From: a virus
DNA: 29,252 bases
Strand: one strand, 5' to 3'
Virus record (IMG/VR): IMGVR_UViG_3300013131_000181
Span: 1 to 29,252 of that record
The notes under the pieces are model-generated. The model was not told the origin of the DNA. It made no database searches and saw only the letters and a program-made list of their open reading frames with translations. Below are positions 1 to 5,657 of this stretch, piece after piece. The position numbers and the translations under genes are program-made. Positions within the stretch are counted from its first letter, which is position 1. Each line of letters begins with the position of its first letter.

Positions 1-5
1 ATCAA

Positions 6-127
6 GCCCAACAAGTCGGTCAAAGGGACGCGCCGCCCGGTGGCGGTTTTGAAGTTCAGTTTTTAATCAAGGTTTGGGGTTTCGCTCAAGTCCTGTAGGC
101 GGCGCGCCTCTTACCGTAGCGTTAGGC
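6..127 (-). repeat. attC recombination site (cassette junction 1)
   Basis: Outer cores GCCCAAC (6-12) and GTTAGGC (121-127) bracket an imperfect inverted repeat. Bases 26-38 (gggacgcgccgcc) pair with 98-110 (ggcggcgcgcctc). This fits the R''-L''-L'-R' layout of a long attC. It follows the stop of the cassette gene to its right, whose TAA lies inside the GTTAGGC core. Confidence 0.7.
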
Positions 128-682
128 ATCATCAATATGCGCCCATGATCGTTTAGCTTTTATGGAGCTAACCATGCTTTGAGATATGCCAAAATATTCT
201 GCTATTAAGCGCTGAGAGCGATTATCGGATCTAATAAGTCTTATTTTATCGGCGTCTAATTTTTTTCCGATTTGCTCTCCCTTTTCATGATCTCCGTAAT
301 TAAAAATTGGAGACTCTTCCATATTTTTTGATTGCTCAAGTAATAAGTCGCTTCTTCTCTTTTTCAAGCACTTTCTTGAGCAGGTACAAATTCGTTTTGC
401 TTGAGTTAGAGTCACGTCGAACTCAGTTCCACAAACAATACAGGATTTTTTAATCTTAAATTCTTTTGCCGCTGACGCACATGCCCTAGAGCAATAATGA
501 TTATTTGTGCGCTTTGCCCAACAGGCATACGTTTCGTATGAAATTCCACATAGATCGCAATTTAGCGTTATGTCGCCATGGATTCGGCTAATTTTTGTTG
601 GACATGACATTTCTTTGGTTTTTACCCCATTAACCGGCGTTGTGTCTCTATACGATCTTTCAAATGCCTTATGATTGCTCAT
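122..682 (-). CDS. Cassette protein with Cys-rich zinc cluster and C-terminal HTH (186 aa)
   Basis: The function is unknown. The middle carries paired cysteine motifs: CDLC with CSRAC, then CIVC with CSRKC. These look like two treble-clef or zinc-ribbon knuckles. The C-terminus (LDADKIRLIRSDNRSQRLIA onward) is a helix-turn-helix of the kind often found at the end of phage HNH or homing endonucleases. No HNH catalytic motif is visible, so a DNA-binding role is more likely than nuclease activity. I chose the ATG at 682, behind an AGG, over an upstream TTG at 688. The TAA stop uses bases of the attC core at 121-127, which is typical of an integron cassette gene. The nucleotide composition is AT-rich compared with the flanking attC sites. 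Confidence 0.7.
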   Translation of the reverse strand: MSNHKAFERSYRDTTPVNGVKTKEMSCPTKISRIHGDITLNCDLCGISYETYACWAKRTNNHYCSRACASAAKEFKIKKSCIVCGTEFDVTLTQAKRICTCSRKCLKKRRSDLLLEQSKNMEESPIFNYGDHEKGEQIGKKLDADKIRLIRSDNRSQRLIAEYFGISQSMVSSIKAKRSWAHIDDA

Positions 683-699
683 TATCAATACCTATTAAT

Positions 700-789
700 G
701 CCTAACCCTGCGCTCAACAGGAGCGCGGGGATAGTGCGGTAGTGTTGCTCAGCTTTCAGGGCCGCGCCCTGTTAGCTCAGGCGTTAGAG
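700..789 (-). repeat. attC recombination site (junction 2, family B)
   Basis: Core GCCTAAC at 700-706 and a GTTAGAG core at 783-789 flank inverted repeats. The inner arm (gggccgcgccctgttagctc) is shared almost exactly with the sites at 2564-2652 and 4011-4099, so the three form one attC family. Confidence 0.8.
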
Positions 790-1043
790 CGCTTGCGAAT
801 GGATGCCGCCGTTTCCCGACGCAAAGTGTCGTACAAGCTCCCTGACACCCACTTGCGATCGTCGCTGTTGTCGGCGAATCCCTCTGCTGCTTTGGCGCAC
901 TCCTCGCGCTCTTCAGCTCTAACCATTTCTGCAATCATATTTACAAAAATCAACATGCTGGTTGTGGTTACATACGTTTTGTCGTGGTTAGGCCACTCAA
1001 AAAACGCATTCGCCTCTTCATTAATTCGCTTTTTATTAATCAT
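777..1043 (-). CDS. Small hypothetical cassette protein (88 aa)
   Basis: I do not recognise this protein. It is soluble, without membrane helix or cysteine motif, and contains an acidic/basic helical stretch (MVRAEEREECAKAAEGFA) that could form a coiled coil. The second half, DDRKWVSGSLYDTLRRETAA, resembles many small phage and cassette proteins of unknown role. The start ATG at 1041-1043 is preceded by AGGATA at a normal distance. The reading frame runs into the attC and ends 6 bp past its core, so the last residues are encoded by the recombination site. The plus-strand reading frame over the same bases has no ribosome-binding site. Confidence 0.65.
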   Translation of the reverse strand: MINKKRINEEANAFFEWPNHDKTYVTTTSMLIFVNMIAEMVRAEEREECAKAAEGFADNSDDRKWVSGSLYDTLRRETAASIRKRSNA

Positions 1044-1063
1044 TTAGTATCCTGTTAATCGCG

Positions 1064-1153
1064 TTCTAACCCGTCGCTTAACCAGACCCGCCGACCGTCG
1101 GCGGATTTATTGCTTGGCCTTACGTCGGCGGGCTGGTTAGCTCTGCGTTAGGC
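1064..1153 (-). repeat. attC recombination site (junction 3)
   Basis: TTCTAAC at 1064-1070 and GTTAGGC at 1147-1153 bracket inverted arms that include ccagacccgccgacc and cggcgggctggttag. The GTTAGGC core supplies the TAA stop of the 44-residue gene to its right. Confidence 0.75.
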
Positions 1154-1282
1154 GGAAATTCCTTCTCCCCAACCTCTACGACAAGCTTTACCACGCATCT
1201 TGTCAGTAAAAACGTCGCTTAATTTTTCATCTCTGCGAAGCCTACGTTTCTCGGCCGCCTTTCTTTTGCCTTTTGTTTTCAT
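1148..1282 (-). CDS. Lys/Arg-rich 44-residue cassette peptide
   Basis: This short gene fills the cassette between the sites ending at 1153 and 1353. It starts at the ATG at 1280-1282 and ends with the TAA in the attC core. It encodes about 44 residues starting MKTKGKRKAAEKRRLRRDEK and ending GRGWGEGISA-like (CRRGWGEGISA). More than a third of the residues are Lys or Arg, which suggests RNA or DNA binding. An AGGATGG lies about 10 bases upstream of the start. The overlapping plus-strand reading frame at 1200-1382 crosses the attC and is rejected. The function is unknown. Confidence 0.5.
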   Translation of the reverse strand: MKTKGKRKAAEKRRLRRDEKLSDVFTDKMRGKACRRGWGEGISA

Positions 1283-1294
1283 TATGTTTATCCA

Positions 1295-1353
1295 TCCTAA
1301 TAAGGTAATTTTTTCGTTTTCCGCTACTGCTGTCGGCTATCTAGGCGTTAGGC
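1295..1353 (-). repeat. Probable short attC (junction 4)
   Basis: GTTAGGC at 1347-1353 is a clear core and supplies the stop of the next gene. The opposite core at 1295-1301 (TCCTAAT) is degenerate and the internal repeat is weak. At 59 bp it would be a short attC. Confidence 0.45.
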
Positions 1354-1812
1354 ATCATTCCACCACTGGTGCATTATTTTAAGTCCAATGTTATTTTTTG
1401 CATCCTGAAACGCTTGGATGTCTGCAGCATCACTTTCAGCTATAAAATTCCGCTGCTCTTCTGGTTGTTCGCCCGCATAATACGCAGGGTCGTTCTCCAA
1501 TTCTCTGGTTATAAATTCGTCATCAAATAGAGGGTATTTTTTTCTAATCCTGGAAATCATTTTGTTTACTCTAACTTTTGCCCTAGCTTCTTTTTTCCAT
1601 CTCTTTGGCGGCGCATTTAGGCACGTCCAATGCAATGCATATCCCGTTGGTGGGCGTTTTTCACGGATAAGGCGCTCAATATTTTCCATTTTTACGGCGC
1701 CTTGCTTTGCTGGTGTTTCGATAACTTCTTGTGCAAGTAATTTCGGTAGTCCGTTTGGTGGTTCATTCTGGTATCCCCACCTAATTTGCTTTATCTGGAT
1801 TTTAGTTTTCAT
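1348..1812 (-). CDS. Hypothetical cassette protein (154 aa)
   Basis: I do not recognise this protein. It is hydrophilic and mixed in charge. A basic central segment (PPKRWKKEARAKVRVNKMIS) is followed by an acidic C-terminal part (EQPEEQRNFIAESDAADIQA) that ends in a Trp pair (HQWWNDA). No transmembrane segment, signal peptide or cysteine cluster is visible. The start is the ATG at 1810-1812, 15 bp inside the upstream attC boundary. The TAA stop lies in the attC core at 1347-1353. It is the largest single-gene cassette of unknown function here apart from the 186-residue protein. Confidence 0.7.
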   Translation of the reverse strand: MKTKIQIKQIRWGYQNEPPNGLPKLLAQEVIETPAKQGAVKMENIERLIREKRPPTGYALHWTCLNAPPKRWKKEARAKVRVNKMISRIRKKYPLFDDEFITRELENDPAYYAGEQPEEQRNFIAESDAADIQAFQDAKNNIGLKIMHQWWNDA

Positions 1813-1819
1813 TGATCCG

Positions 1820-1938
1820 GCCTAACAGTTAGTTGCAAGCGACCCGCCGACCGTAGCGCGATTATCACTTGTGTTGTTTAAAATTCGCCGTGCTTTCATA
1901 GTCCAGCGTCCGGCGGTCGCCTGAACTATGCGTTCGGC
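1820..1938 (-). repeat. attC recombination site (junction 5, family A)
   Basis: GCCTAAC at 1820-1826 and GTTCGGC at 1932-1938. The segment 1868-1904 is identical over 37 bp to 3742-3778 in another attC. The arms around cgacccgccgaccg and cggcggtcgcctg pair imperfectly. Confidence 0.8.
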
Positions 1939-1942
1939 GTCA

Positions 1943-2149
1943 CTAGTCGTCTCGCGTGCAGAAGCATTGCCCAGGCCCACCGCGTCCGCATGCCATGCAA
2001 TAACCGTCCATCGCATCGTCAACGAATGCCTGCCTGAAATCCGCGCCGCTTCCGAAATCGCCTTTGCTAGCGAAAAGCAGCTTCACTGCCGCAAGCAATT
2101 CCGCTTCCTCATCGGTTAGAGGTATCTCATTGTCAAACCTGTCTTTCAC
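1943..2149 (-). CDS. Small acidic cassette protein with C-terminal Cys motif (68 aa)
   Basis: The function is unknown. It begins at a GTG (2147-2149) behind a strong ribosome-binding site; the minus strand reads ggaaggagagcaaca before GTG. The N-terminal part (DEEAELLAAVKLLFASKGDF) is an acidic amphipathic helix. The C-terminal part holds CMACGRGGPGQCFC, a compact four-cysteine motif that could bind one zinc. The stop is 5 bp from the GTTCGGC core. Similar short Cys-tailed proteins occur in phages, but I cannot assign a family. Confidence 0.6.
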   Translation of the reverse strand: MKDRFDNEIPLTDEEAELLAAVKLLFASKGDFGSGADFRQAFVDDAMDGYCMACGRGGPGQCFCTRDD

Positions 2150-2178
2150 TGTTGCTCTCCTTCCTCAGTTACCATGAC

Positions 2179-2244
2179 GCCGAACCCAACAGTCGAGCTG
2201 ACCTGCGCGAAAAGCCGCGCAGTCAGCTCACTTTCGCGTTATGC
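2179..2244 (-). repeat. attC recombination site (junction 6)
   Basis: GCCGAAC at 2179-2185 and GTTATGC at 2238-2244 bracket a strong hairpin. Bases gagctgacctgcgcg (2195-2209) pair with cgcgcagtcagctc (2216-2229). At 66 bp this is a compact attC, clear on structure. Confidence 0.75.
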
Positions 2245-2309
2245 GCACTCATGGCTGCGAGCGCTTTATCGGCAACTGATTTTGCGTTTTCTGGTAGCAA
2301 ATCTACCGT

Positions 2310-2338
2310 GCTTAACCCCGCCCATTTAAGCGTTAGGT
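2310..2338 (-). repeat. Partial attC half-site at the end of the 72-residue cassette gene
   Basis: GTTAGGT (2332-2338) is the core next to the 72-residue gene. GCTTAA (2310-2315) pairs with TTAAGC (2326-2331), and GGTAG/CTACC forms a second hairpin at 2293-2307. No matching second core is found before the complete attC ending at 2244. The 88-bp interval 2245-2332 may be the remains of a damaged attC or of a very small cassette. Confidence 0.4.
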
Positions 2339-2544
2339 TGATAAACGCGCTCATATTTACGCGCCATATCCCAATCCGACACATCGACAAAACCCTGATC
2401 GTCCGACCCGTCCAGGCCCTTATATTTGTCGCATTGGCAGCGCGAGATTTTGCCGTGGCGAGCAACAAAAGTAAAAATCGGTGCATTTTTGTCGCCCTTG
2501 CGCCGCACCAGTTGGCCGGGCTTTAACTTACTTGGTGTTGTCAT
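2326..2544 (-). CDS. Small cassette protein, SH3-like beta fold possible (72 aa)
   Basis: The function is unknown. The start PSKLKPGQLVRRKGDKNAPI resembles small DUF-type barrel proteins with a PGQLVRRKG-like strand, common in phages and cassettes; this is a resemblance only. A CQC pair is present. The ATG at 2542-2544 follows a strong ribosome-binding site (ggagagtagc before ATG on the minus strand). The reading frame ends in the attC core region, with its last codons and TAA inside the site. The longer overlapping frame at 2223-2486 on the same strand lacks a ribosome-binding site and crosses an attC, so it is not accepted. Confidence 0.65.
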   Translation of the reverse strand: MTTPSKLKPGQLVRRKGDKNAPIFTFVARHGKISRCQCDKYKGLDGSDDQGFVDVSDWDMARKYERVYQPNA

Positions 2545-2563
2545 GCTACTCTCCTAAATTTAA

Positions 2564-2652
2564 GCCTAATGGGGCGCTCAACCGGAGCGCGGTTATAATG
2601 TGGTTTCATTACTCAGCTTTCCGGGCCGCGCCCGGTTAGCTCGGTGTTATGT
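2564..2652 (-). repeat. attC recombination site (junction 7, family B)
   Basis: GCCTAAT at 2564-2570 and GTTATGT at 2646-2652. The arms ggggcgctcaaccggagcgc and gggccgcgcccggttagctc match the attC sites at 700-789 and 4011-4099. The TAA of the next gene lies in the right-hand core. Confidence 0.8.
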
Positions 2653-2886
2653 TTCCTCTGGATAAATAACGCATCTATTGCCATTTAATTTTCGTCCACC
2701 GTCAATCCAGCTTTGGTACATCCCCCAAAATGGGCTTCTTCCCGGGAATACTCCGTCATTTTTTGGGTCGCCATTTTCATCTACTTGCATCGGGCCAAGG
2801 TATCTGTGCATTTCAAAAAATAGGCACCATCTACCACGACTGATGCGGTAAATTGGGCCTGATTTAGCCAAATGAATCATTTTCAT
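2647..2886 (-). CDS. Small aromatic-rich cassette protein (79 aa)
   Basis: I do not recognise this protein. It is rich in Trp, Tyr, Phe, Gly and Arg, for example GRWCLFFEMHRYLGP and SPFWGMYQSWIDGGRKL. It has no signal peptide or transmembrane helix, and looks like a compact beta-rich fold. The start is ATG at 2884-2886 with a possible second ATG two codons later. The TAA stop is part of the GTTATGT core. Confidence 0.6.
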   Translation of the reverse strand: MKMIHLAKSGPIYRISRGRWCLFFEMHRYLGPMQVDENGDPKNDGVFPGRSPFWGMYQSWIDGGRKLNGNRCVIYPEET

Positions 2887-2905
2887 AAGTGTCTACAACG
2901 TAAAA

Positions 2906-2964
2906 ACATAACCAACGCTCCAGGCGACTCCGCTAACGCTACGCGCCTGAGCTAAGCGTTATGC
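2906..2964 (-). repeat. attC recombination site (junction 8)
   Basis: ACATAAC at 2906-2912 and GTTATGC at 2958-2964. The inner arms gctccaggcg (2916-2925) and cgcgcctgagc (2943-2953) pair. At 59 bp it has the size of a classical 59-base element. Confidence 0.75.
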
Positions 2965-2971
2965 CTCTTCA

Positions 2972-3160
2972 TCACCCGCCCGGCGGCTTGAGCTTGTGCC
3001 GCCGGCAGAGTGCATCCTCGATCAGTTGCGCCGCCGGCTCGTCCTGGCCGCGCAACCACTCGACCAGCCAGCGGGGCAGCTTGTACCCCACCGGCACCTT
3101 GACCATGCGCGGGTCGATCGGGGGCCTTCCGGCCCCTTCGCGCTTGCCTCCGGCGGTCAT
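2972..3160 (-). CDS. Small basic RHH/GAGRPP-type DNA-binding candidate (62 aa)
   Basis: The protein starts MTAGGKREGAGRPP, a basic GAGRPP-type head found on many small phage and plasmid DNA-binding proteins. It continues as KVPVGYKLPRWLVEWLRG and AAQLIEDALCRRHK, which reads as a beta-strand followed by two helices, as in ribbon-helix-helix (MetJ/Arc) or antitoxin folds. Its ATG overlaps the stop of the 144-residue gene (ATGA, 3157-3160), so translation is probably coupled. A longer frame extends upstream to 3316 but only inside that gene. It is the second gene of a two-gene cassette. The layout suggests a regulator or antitoxin, which is inference. Confidence 0.6.
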   Translation of the reverse strand: MTAGGKREGAGRPPIDPRMVKVPVGYKLPRWLVEWLRGQDEPAAQLIEDALCRRHKLKPPGG

Positions 3161-3591
3161 TCCGCGCTCTTGAGGTGATTGGCAATTGCCACCACCACGT
3201 CGCTGTCTGCATGGTCCTCGTGGACGTCGTCCGCCTCCACCAAGCCGACCACCATGCAGGCGTCGATAATCTCGCTGCTCTGCCCGAGAGTCCGCGCACC
3301 GTCGCCGATGCTCCATCCGGTCTCCGTGCTGTACTCCAACATCACGCCAGTCGTGGATTCGGTGTCCATCGCTACCGGGTCGCCGTCGTCGTCAGTCTCG
3401 CCGCCGTCGAACATCGCCACGTCCGCGCACTGGCGCATGCAGTCAAAGGCATCGCACAAGCCAGAGATATAACCGGCCGTGCTGCACCCGTTGTCAAACC
3501 AGCGGTGCGCCCAGACTAGGTTGTCTTCGCCGTCGAAAATCTCAACCGCCGTCATGCCTGCAGACTGTTCGCCAATCAATAGTGCTTTCAT
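3157..3591 (-). CDS. Acidic 144-residue protein, first gene of a two-gene cassette
   Basis: The function is unknown. The protein is strongly acidic, with Asp/Glu-rich stretches GGETDDDGDPVAMDTE and VEADDVHEDHADSDVV and few Lys or Arg. That composition can mean a DNA-mimic inhibitor, but no known family is evident. The start ATG (3589-3591) follows AGAGGATG. It is the only cassette gene here with an obvious consensus promoter immediately upstream (3639-3667). It shares a four-base ATGA overlap with the 62-residue DNA-binding candidate. Gene pair, promoter and repeats together resemble an autoregulated toxin-antitoxin or anti-restriction unit. Confidence 0.65.
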   Translation of the reverse strand: MKALLIGEQSAGMTAVEIFDGEDNLVWAHRWFDNGCSTAGYISGLCDAFDCMRQCADVAMFDGGETDDDGDPVAMDTESTTGVMLEYSTETGWSIGDGARTLGQSSEIIDACMVVGLVEADDVHEDHADSDVVVAIANHLKSAE

Positions 3592-3709
3592 TTTTCATCC
3601 TCTGTAAGCGGCTCGGGCTTATCCCTCACCATGATTACAGTATAGCCGTCAATCTAATTACAGTCAAGCCTTTTTTCAAAATATTTTCAACCGCCATCAA
3701 CCGCCAGAG
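3592..3709. other. Intergenic leader of the two-gene cassette
   Basis: Apart from the promoter and octamer repeats, this AT-rich stretch holds no reading frame. It ends at a tandem repeat of caaccgcca (3688-3705 region) next to the following attC. Confidence 0.5.
3639..3667 (-). promoter_or_regulatory. Consensus sigma70 promoter of the two-gene cassette, with flanking direct repeats
   Basis: On the minus strand, TTGACT (3662-3667) and TATACT (3639-3644) are separated by exactly 17 bp. The octamer ATTACAGT (plus strand) occurs at 3634-3641 and 3657-3664, 23 bp apart. It overlaps both promoter boxes, as expected for an operator bound by a dimeric repressor on one face of the helix. Confidence 0.65.
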
Positions 3710-3812
3710 GCATAACACGCCTAGGTGAGCGCGGTTTGTCGCTTGTGTTGTTTAAAATTCGCCGTGCTTTCATAGTCCGGTGTCTGGCGGTCACCTTAAC
3801 TAGGCGTTAGGC
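3710..3812 (-). repeat. attC recombination site (junction 9, family A)
   Basis: GCATAAC at 3710-3716 and GTTAGGC at 3806-3812. It contains the 37-bp block (3742-3778) identical to 1868-1904 in the attC at 1820-1938. The arms cctaggtgagcgcgg and ggtcaccttaactagg pair imperfectly. Confidence 0.8.
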
Positions 3813-4010
3813 TTTATAGTTGCAGGCTGGCCGCTACTCCAGCTAGATGGACTGTTTAAATCACAGCTTCCCGTCCTGTCACGGATAGGTCAGACACTCT
3901 ACATGCCCCATCCAGGCCACTTATGCACCGTTCCGCATAAGCTCTGTTTCCAGTTGGGCTTTAACCCCGTTCCCGTGCGTTTCTGCTTTCAACGCCGCTG
4001 CAATTATCAA
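3813..4010. other. Cassette without a recognisable gene
   Basis: This 198-bp cassette lies between two good attC sites. No reading frame longer than about 30 codons with a ribosome-binding site is seen on either strand. One short minus-strand frame (reading LKAETHGNGVKAQLETELMR) looks peptide-like, but no initiation signal supports it. It could carry a small RNA, a regulatory element or a gene remnant. Confidence 0.45.
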
Positions 4011-4099
4011 GCCTAACAGGGCGCTAAACCGGAGCGCAGTTACAATCTTCGTTCATATTTCAACCTTACGGGCCGCGCCCTGTTAGCTCTGCGTTAAGC
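4011..4099 (-). repeat. attC recombination site (junction 10, family B)
   Basis: GCCTAAC at 4011-4017 and GTTAAGC at 4093-4099. The arms agggcgctaaaccggagcgc and gggccgcgccctgttagctc match the sites at 700-789 and 2564-2652. The right-hand core provides the stop of the 61-residue gene. Confidence 0.8.
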
Positions 4100-4279
4100 A
4101 CACGCATCAATCCCTTTTTTGGTCGCGCGCAATTGAATAAAGCCACGCACGGCATTGTTTAGTGGTTTTTCGTCAACTAATATGACATATTCATTAGATA
4201 GCAATGCGTTAGTCAACCCAGATTTGGAGATTGTAACGCCTCTCTCGTTTTTGTTATGGTTATCTATGATTGACTGCAA
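4094..4279 (-). CDS. Small cassette protein, TTG start (61 aa)
   Basis: I do not recognise this protein. It reads as a short hydrophilic head followed by a beta-rich part (NEYVILVDEKPLNNAVRGFI) and a basic tail (QLRATKKGIDACA). The only in-frame start is TTG at 4277-4279, because a TGA lies five codons upstream and there is no internal Met. No clear ribosome-binding site precedes it, so the start is uncertain. The TAA stop is inside the attC core at 4093-4099, which supports a real cassette gene. Confidence 0.5.
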   Translation of the reverse strand: MQSIIDNHNKNERGVTISKSGLTNALLSNEYVILVDEKPLNNAVRGFIQLRATKKGIDACA

Positions 4280-4284
4280 TTGTT

Positions 4285-4325
4285 CACAATATCAAATTTA
4301 TTTTGCTTAAATTTGCGTGTTAATC
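4285..4325 (-). repeat. Possible minimal or decayed attC with perfect hairpin
   Basis: GTTAATC at 4319-4325 is core-like and holds the TAA of the zinc-finger gene. CAAATTTA and TAAATTTG form a perfect 8-bp hairpin (about 4294-4316). The site is AT-rich and unlike the other attC sites. It may instead be a transcription-related hairpin. Confidence 0.3.
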
Positions 4326-4514
4326 CGGACCTGCCGGATCGTGATTCTTATTATTTATCAAGTTTTTCTCCCGGCAGGGCTGCGTCATTTTTGATAACGT
4401 TTTTTCAATTTCGGCTCCGATTCCTCTGTGCTCTTTCTCCAGATGCTCCTGTTGAGATTTTTTGTCACGGCCGAAATCTTTTAAGCAAATAGGACATTTC
4501 CAGCCCATAAACAC
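4320..4514 (-). CDS. C2H2 zinc-finger-like cassette protein (64 aa)
   Basis: The N-terminal half has a C2H2-type finger: CPIC at residues 7-10, then hydrophilic residues, then HLEKEH. The pattern is C-x2-C-x13-H-x4-H with the usual aromatic (DFGRD) and Leu positions. The rest is a polar helix and an Asn/Lys-rich tail. Such single fingers occur in prokaryotic Ros/MucR-like proteins and in small phage proteins, but the length and context fit neither. The ATG at 4512-4514 follows a good GAGGTG. The TAA lies in a core-like GTTAATC. It probably binds DNA or RNA; its target is unknown. Confidence 0.65.
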   Translation of the reverse strand: MFMGWKCPICLKDFGRDKKSQQEHLEKEHRGIGAEIEKTLSKMTQPCREKNLINNKNHDPAGPD

Positions 4515-4544
4515 CTCTTATTTGTTATGTCATCCCATCATTCC

Positions 4545-4607
4545 AGAGGGCATTTGAGCGGTTAAAGTTACGTGTGAGGCGGCTTCCCGCTTAACACGGC
4601 GTTAGCG
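4545..4607 (-). repeat. attC half-site at the cassette-prophage junction
   Basis: GTTAGCG at 4601-4607 and cccgcttaac (4586-4595) read on the minus strand as GCTAACGCC followed by GTTAAGCGGG, a typical R''-L'' half of an attC. A weak L' partner (tttgagcgg, 4553-4561) is present. The opposite R' core is missing or decayed, and ACATAAC-like bases at 4524-4530 are in the wrong sense. The integrase gene begins to be read 6 bp further right. Confidence 0.55.
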
Positions 4608-4613
4608 ATTGCA

Positions 4614-5657
4614 TCAATGCTCATCCGAGTTGCCCGCGGGAGCAACTTCATGCAATTTCCTGTCGTAAACGGCAACCATTTGCGGGCTTTTATGGCCGCT
4701 GGCTTTCTGTTTGTCGCCTTCGGTGTCGGATACGCCTTTGGCTTTCAGGTCATGGAAGGTGAATCGCTCGATGCCGGATGCTACTGCCTTGGCCATTAGC
4801 CGCTGCCATAAGGTCTCAAAGCCGCTTTCAGTTAGTCGGTCGCCTTTTTGTCCTCGTACCAAATAAAAATCTCCGGTTTTAATCGCCGGCGTGGGCAGGG
4901 TGGCGGTACGGATAATTACGGCTCTCAATCGCGGCGTCCAGGTGGTAATGTTGTCTCGGCTGCCTTTGCGCCGGCGGATTATCAGGCCGGTGTCGGTGAT
5001 GTGCGATTGCCTCAAGTCCAGTACCTCGCACAATCGCATCCGGCACAGATAAGCAAATTCCATTGCGCATTGGACGTGCATCCAGCCGTCGGCCAAGTGG
5101 TAGACGGCGGCGTATTCGTTATCGGTGACGTAGCGCGTTCTGGCCTTTTCGCTGTTGCGGCGCACGTCCTTGCAGGGGTTGGTTTTTAGCAGGTCGCGTT
5201 CGACCGCCCAAGAGAAGCACACCGACAGGAAGGCGATTTCGCGGTTAGCGGCGACAGTTTTGTCGCCTCGGGCGTCGATGTATTTGCGGACAACGCCGGG
5301 GGTGATGCGTTCGGCGTCGAGCTGGCCGAATAGCGTGCCGCTTTTGGTGGCGGTTTTGCTGAGCCGGGCGGCGTTTTTTTCGTATTCCTTGCGGGTTTTG
5401 ACGGCTTTTTGCGCATGTTGCGCGGATGCCAAATACTCGCCGAATAGCCAGTCTAGGGTTTTGCGCGGTGCGCTGGCGCAGGTGAGCGATTCGTAGCGTT
5501 TCCAGACTTCGGATAGCTGGGCGGTTTCCGGGCAGAGTTTAACGTCCTTGCCGAGTTTGCCTTGGCCTAGATGGGGCCGGTAAATATACCAGCCCCGGCG
5601 GATGTAGACGTATTTCGGCAGGGCGTGGTGTTGTGATGAGGTGCGTTTTCTGGCCAT
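4614..5657 (-). CDS. int: Phage tyrosine recombinase integrase (347 aa)
   Basis: It catalyses site-specific prophage integration and excision. Residues 65-165 form the core-binding SAM-like domain and 175-335 the catalytic domain. Catalytic positions visible are Arg208 in CRMRLCEV, Lys231 in RRRKGSRD, His302 in FHDLKAKG, His322 in SGHKS and the Tyr331 nucleophile in VYDRK. The second Arg of the usual HxxR motif is Lys305, apparently tolerated in this phage subfamily. The N-terminal YIRRGWYIYRP is an arm-type binding region. It is not an IntI: the integron-specific insert is absent. Its ATG overlaps the stop of the 66-residue gene upstream (TGATG). Its own stop lies 6 bp from an attC half-site. 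Confidence 0.93.
   Translation of the reverse strand: MARKRTSSQHHALPKYVYIRRGWYIYRPHLGQGKLGKDVKLCPETAQLSEVWKRYESLTCASAPRKTLDWLFGEYLASAQHAQKAVKTRKEYEKNAARLSKTATKSGTLFGQLDAERITPGVVRKYIDARGDKTVAANREIAFLSVCFSWAVERDLLKTNPCKDVRRNSEKARTRYVTDNEYAAVYHLADGWMHVQCAMEFAYLCRMRLCEVLDLRQSHITDTGLIIRRRKGSRDNITTWTPRLRAVIIRTATLPTPAIKTGDFYLVRGQKGDRLTESGFETLWQRLMAKAVASGIERFTFHDLKAKGVSDTEGDKQKASGHKSPQMVAVYDRKLHEVAPAGNSDEH

Noticed and set aside
2223-2486. Minus-strand frame of 87 residues with a hydrophobic start
   Set aside because: It lies within and past the 72-residue cassette gene, crosses attC sequences and has no ribosome-binding site.
3813-4010. Group IIC-attC intron remnant in the gene-less cassette
   Set aside because: Such introns insert at attC sites, but no domain V hairpin or reverse transcriptase piece could be recognised in 198 bp.
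1-4610. The regularly repeated sequences as a CRISPR array
   Set aside because: Repeats are long, imperfect and palindromic, and the intervals are 100-700 bp with genes, which fits attC sites and not CRISPR.
4848-5189. Plus-strand frames opposite the integrase
   Set aside because: The integrase has all its catalytic motifs on the minus strand, so these are shadows.
4614-5657. The tyrosine recombinase as the integron integrase IntI
   Set aside because: The integron-specific insert is not present, and the DUF4224-like gene and phage modules next to it mark it as a phage integrase.
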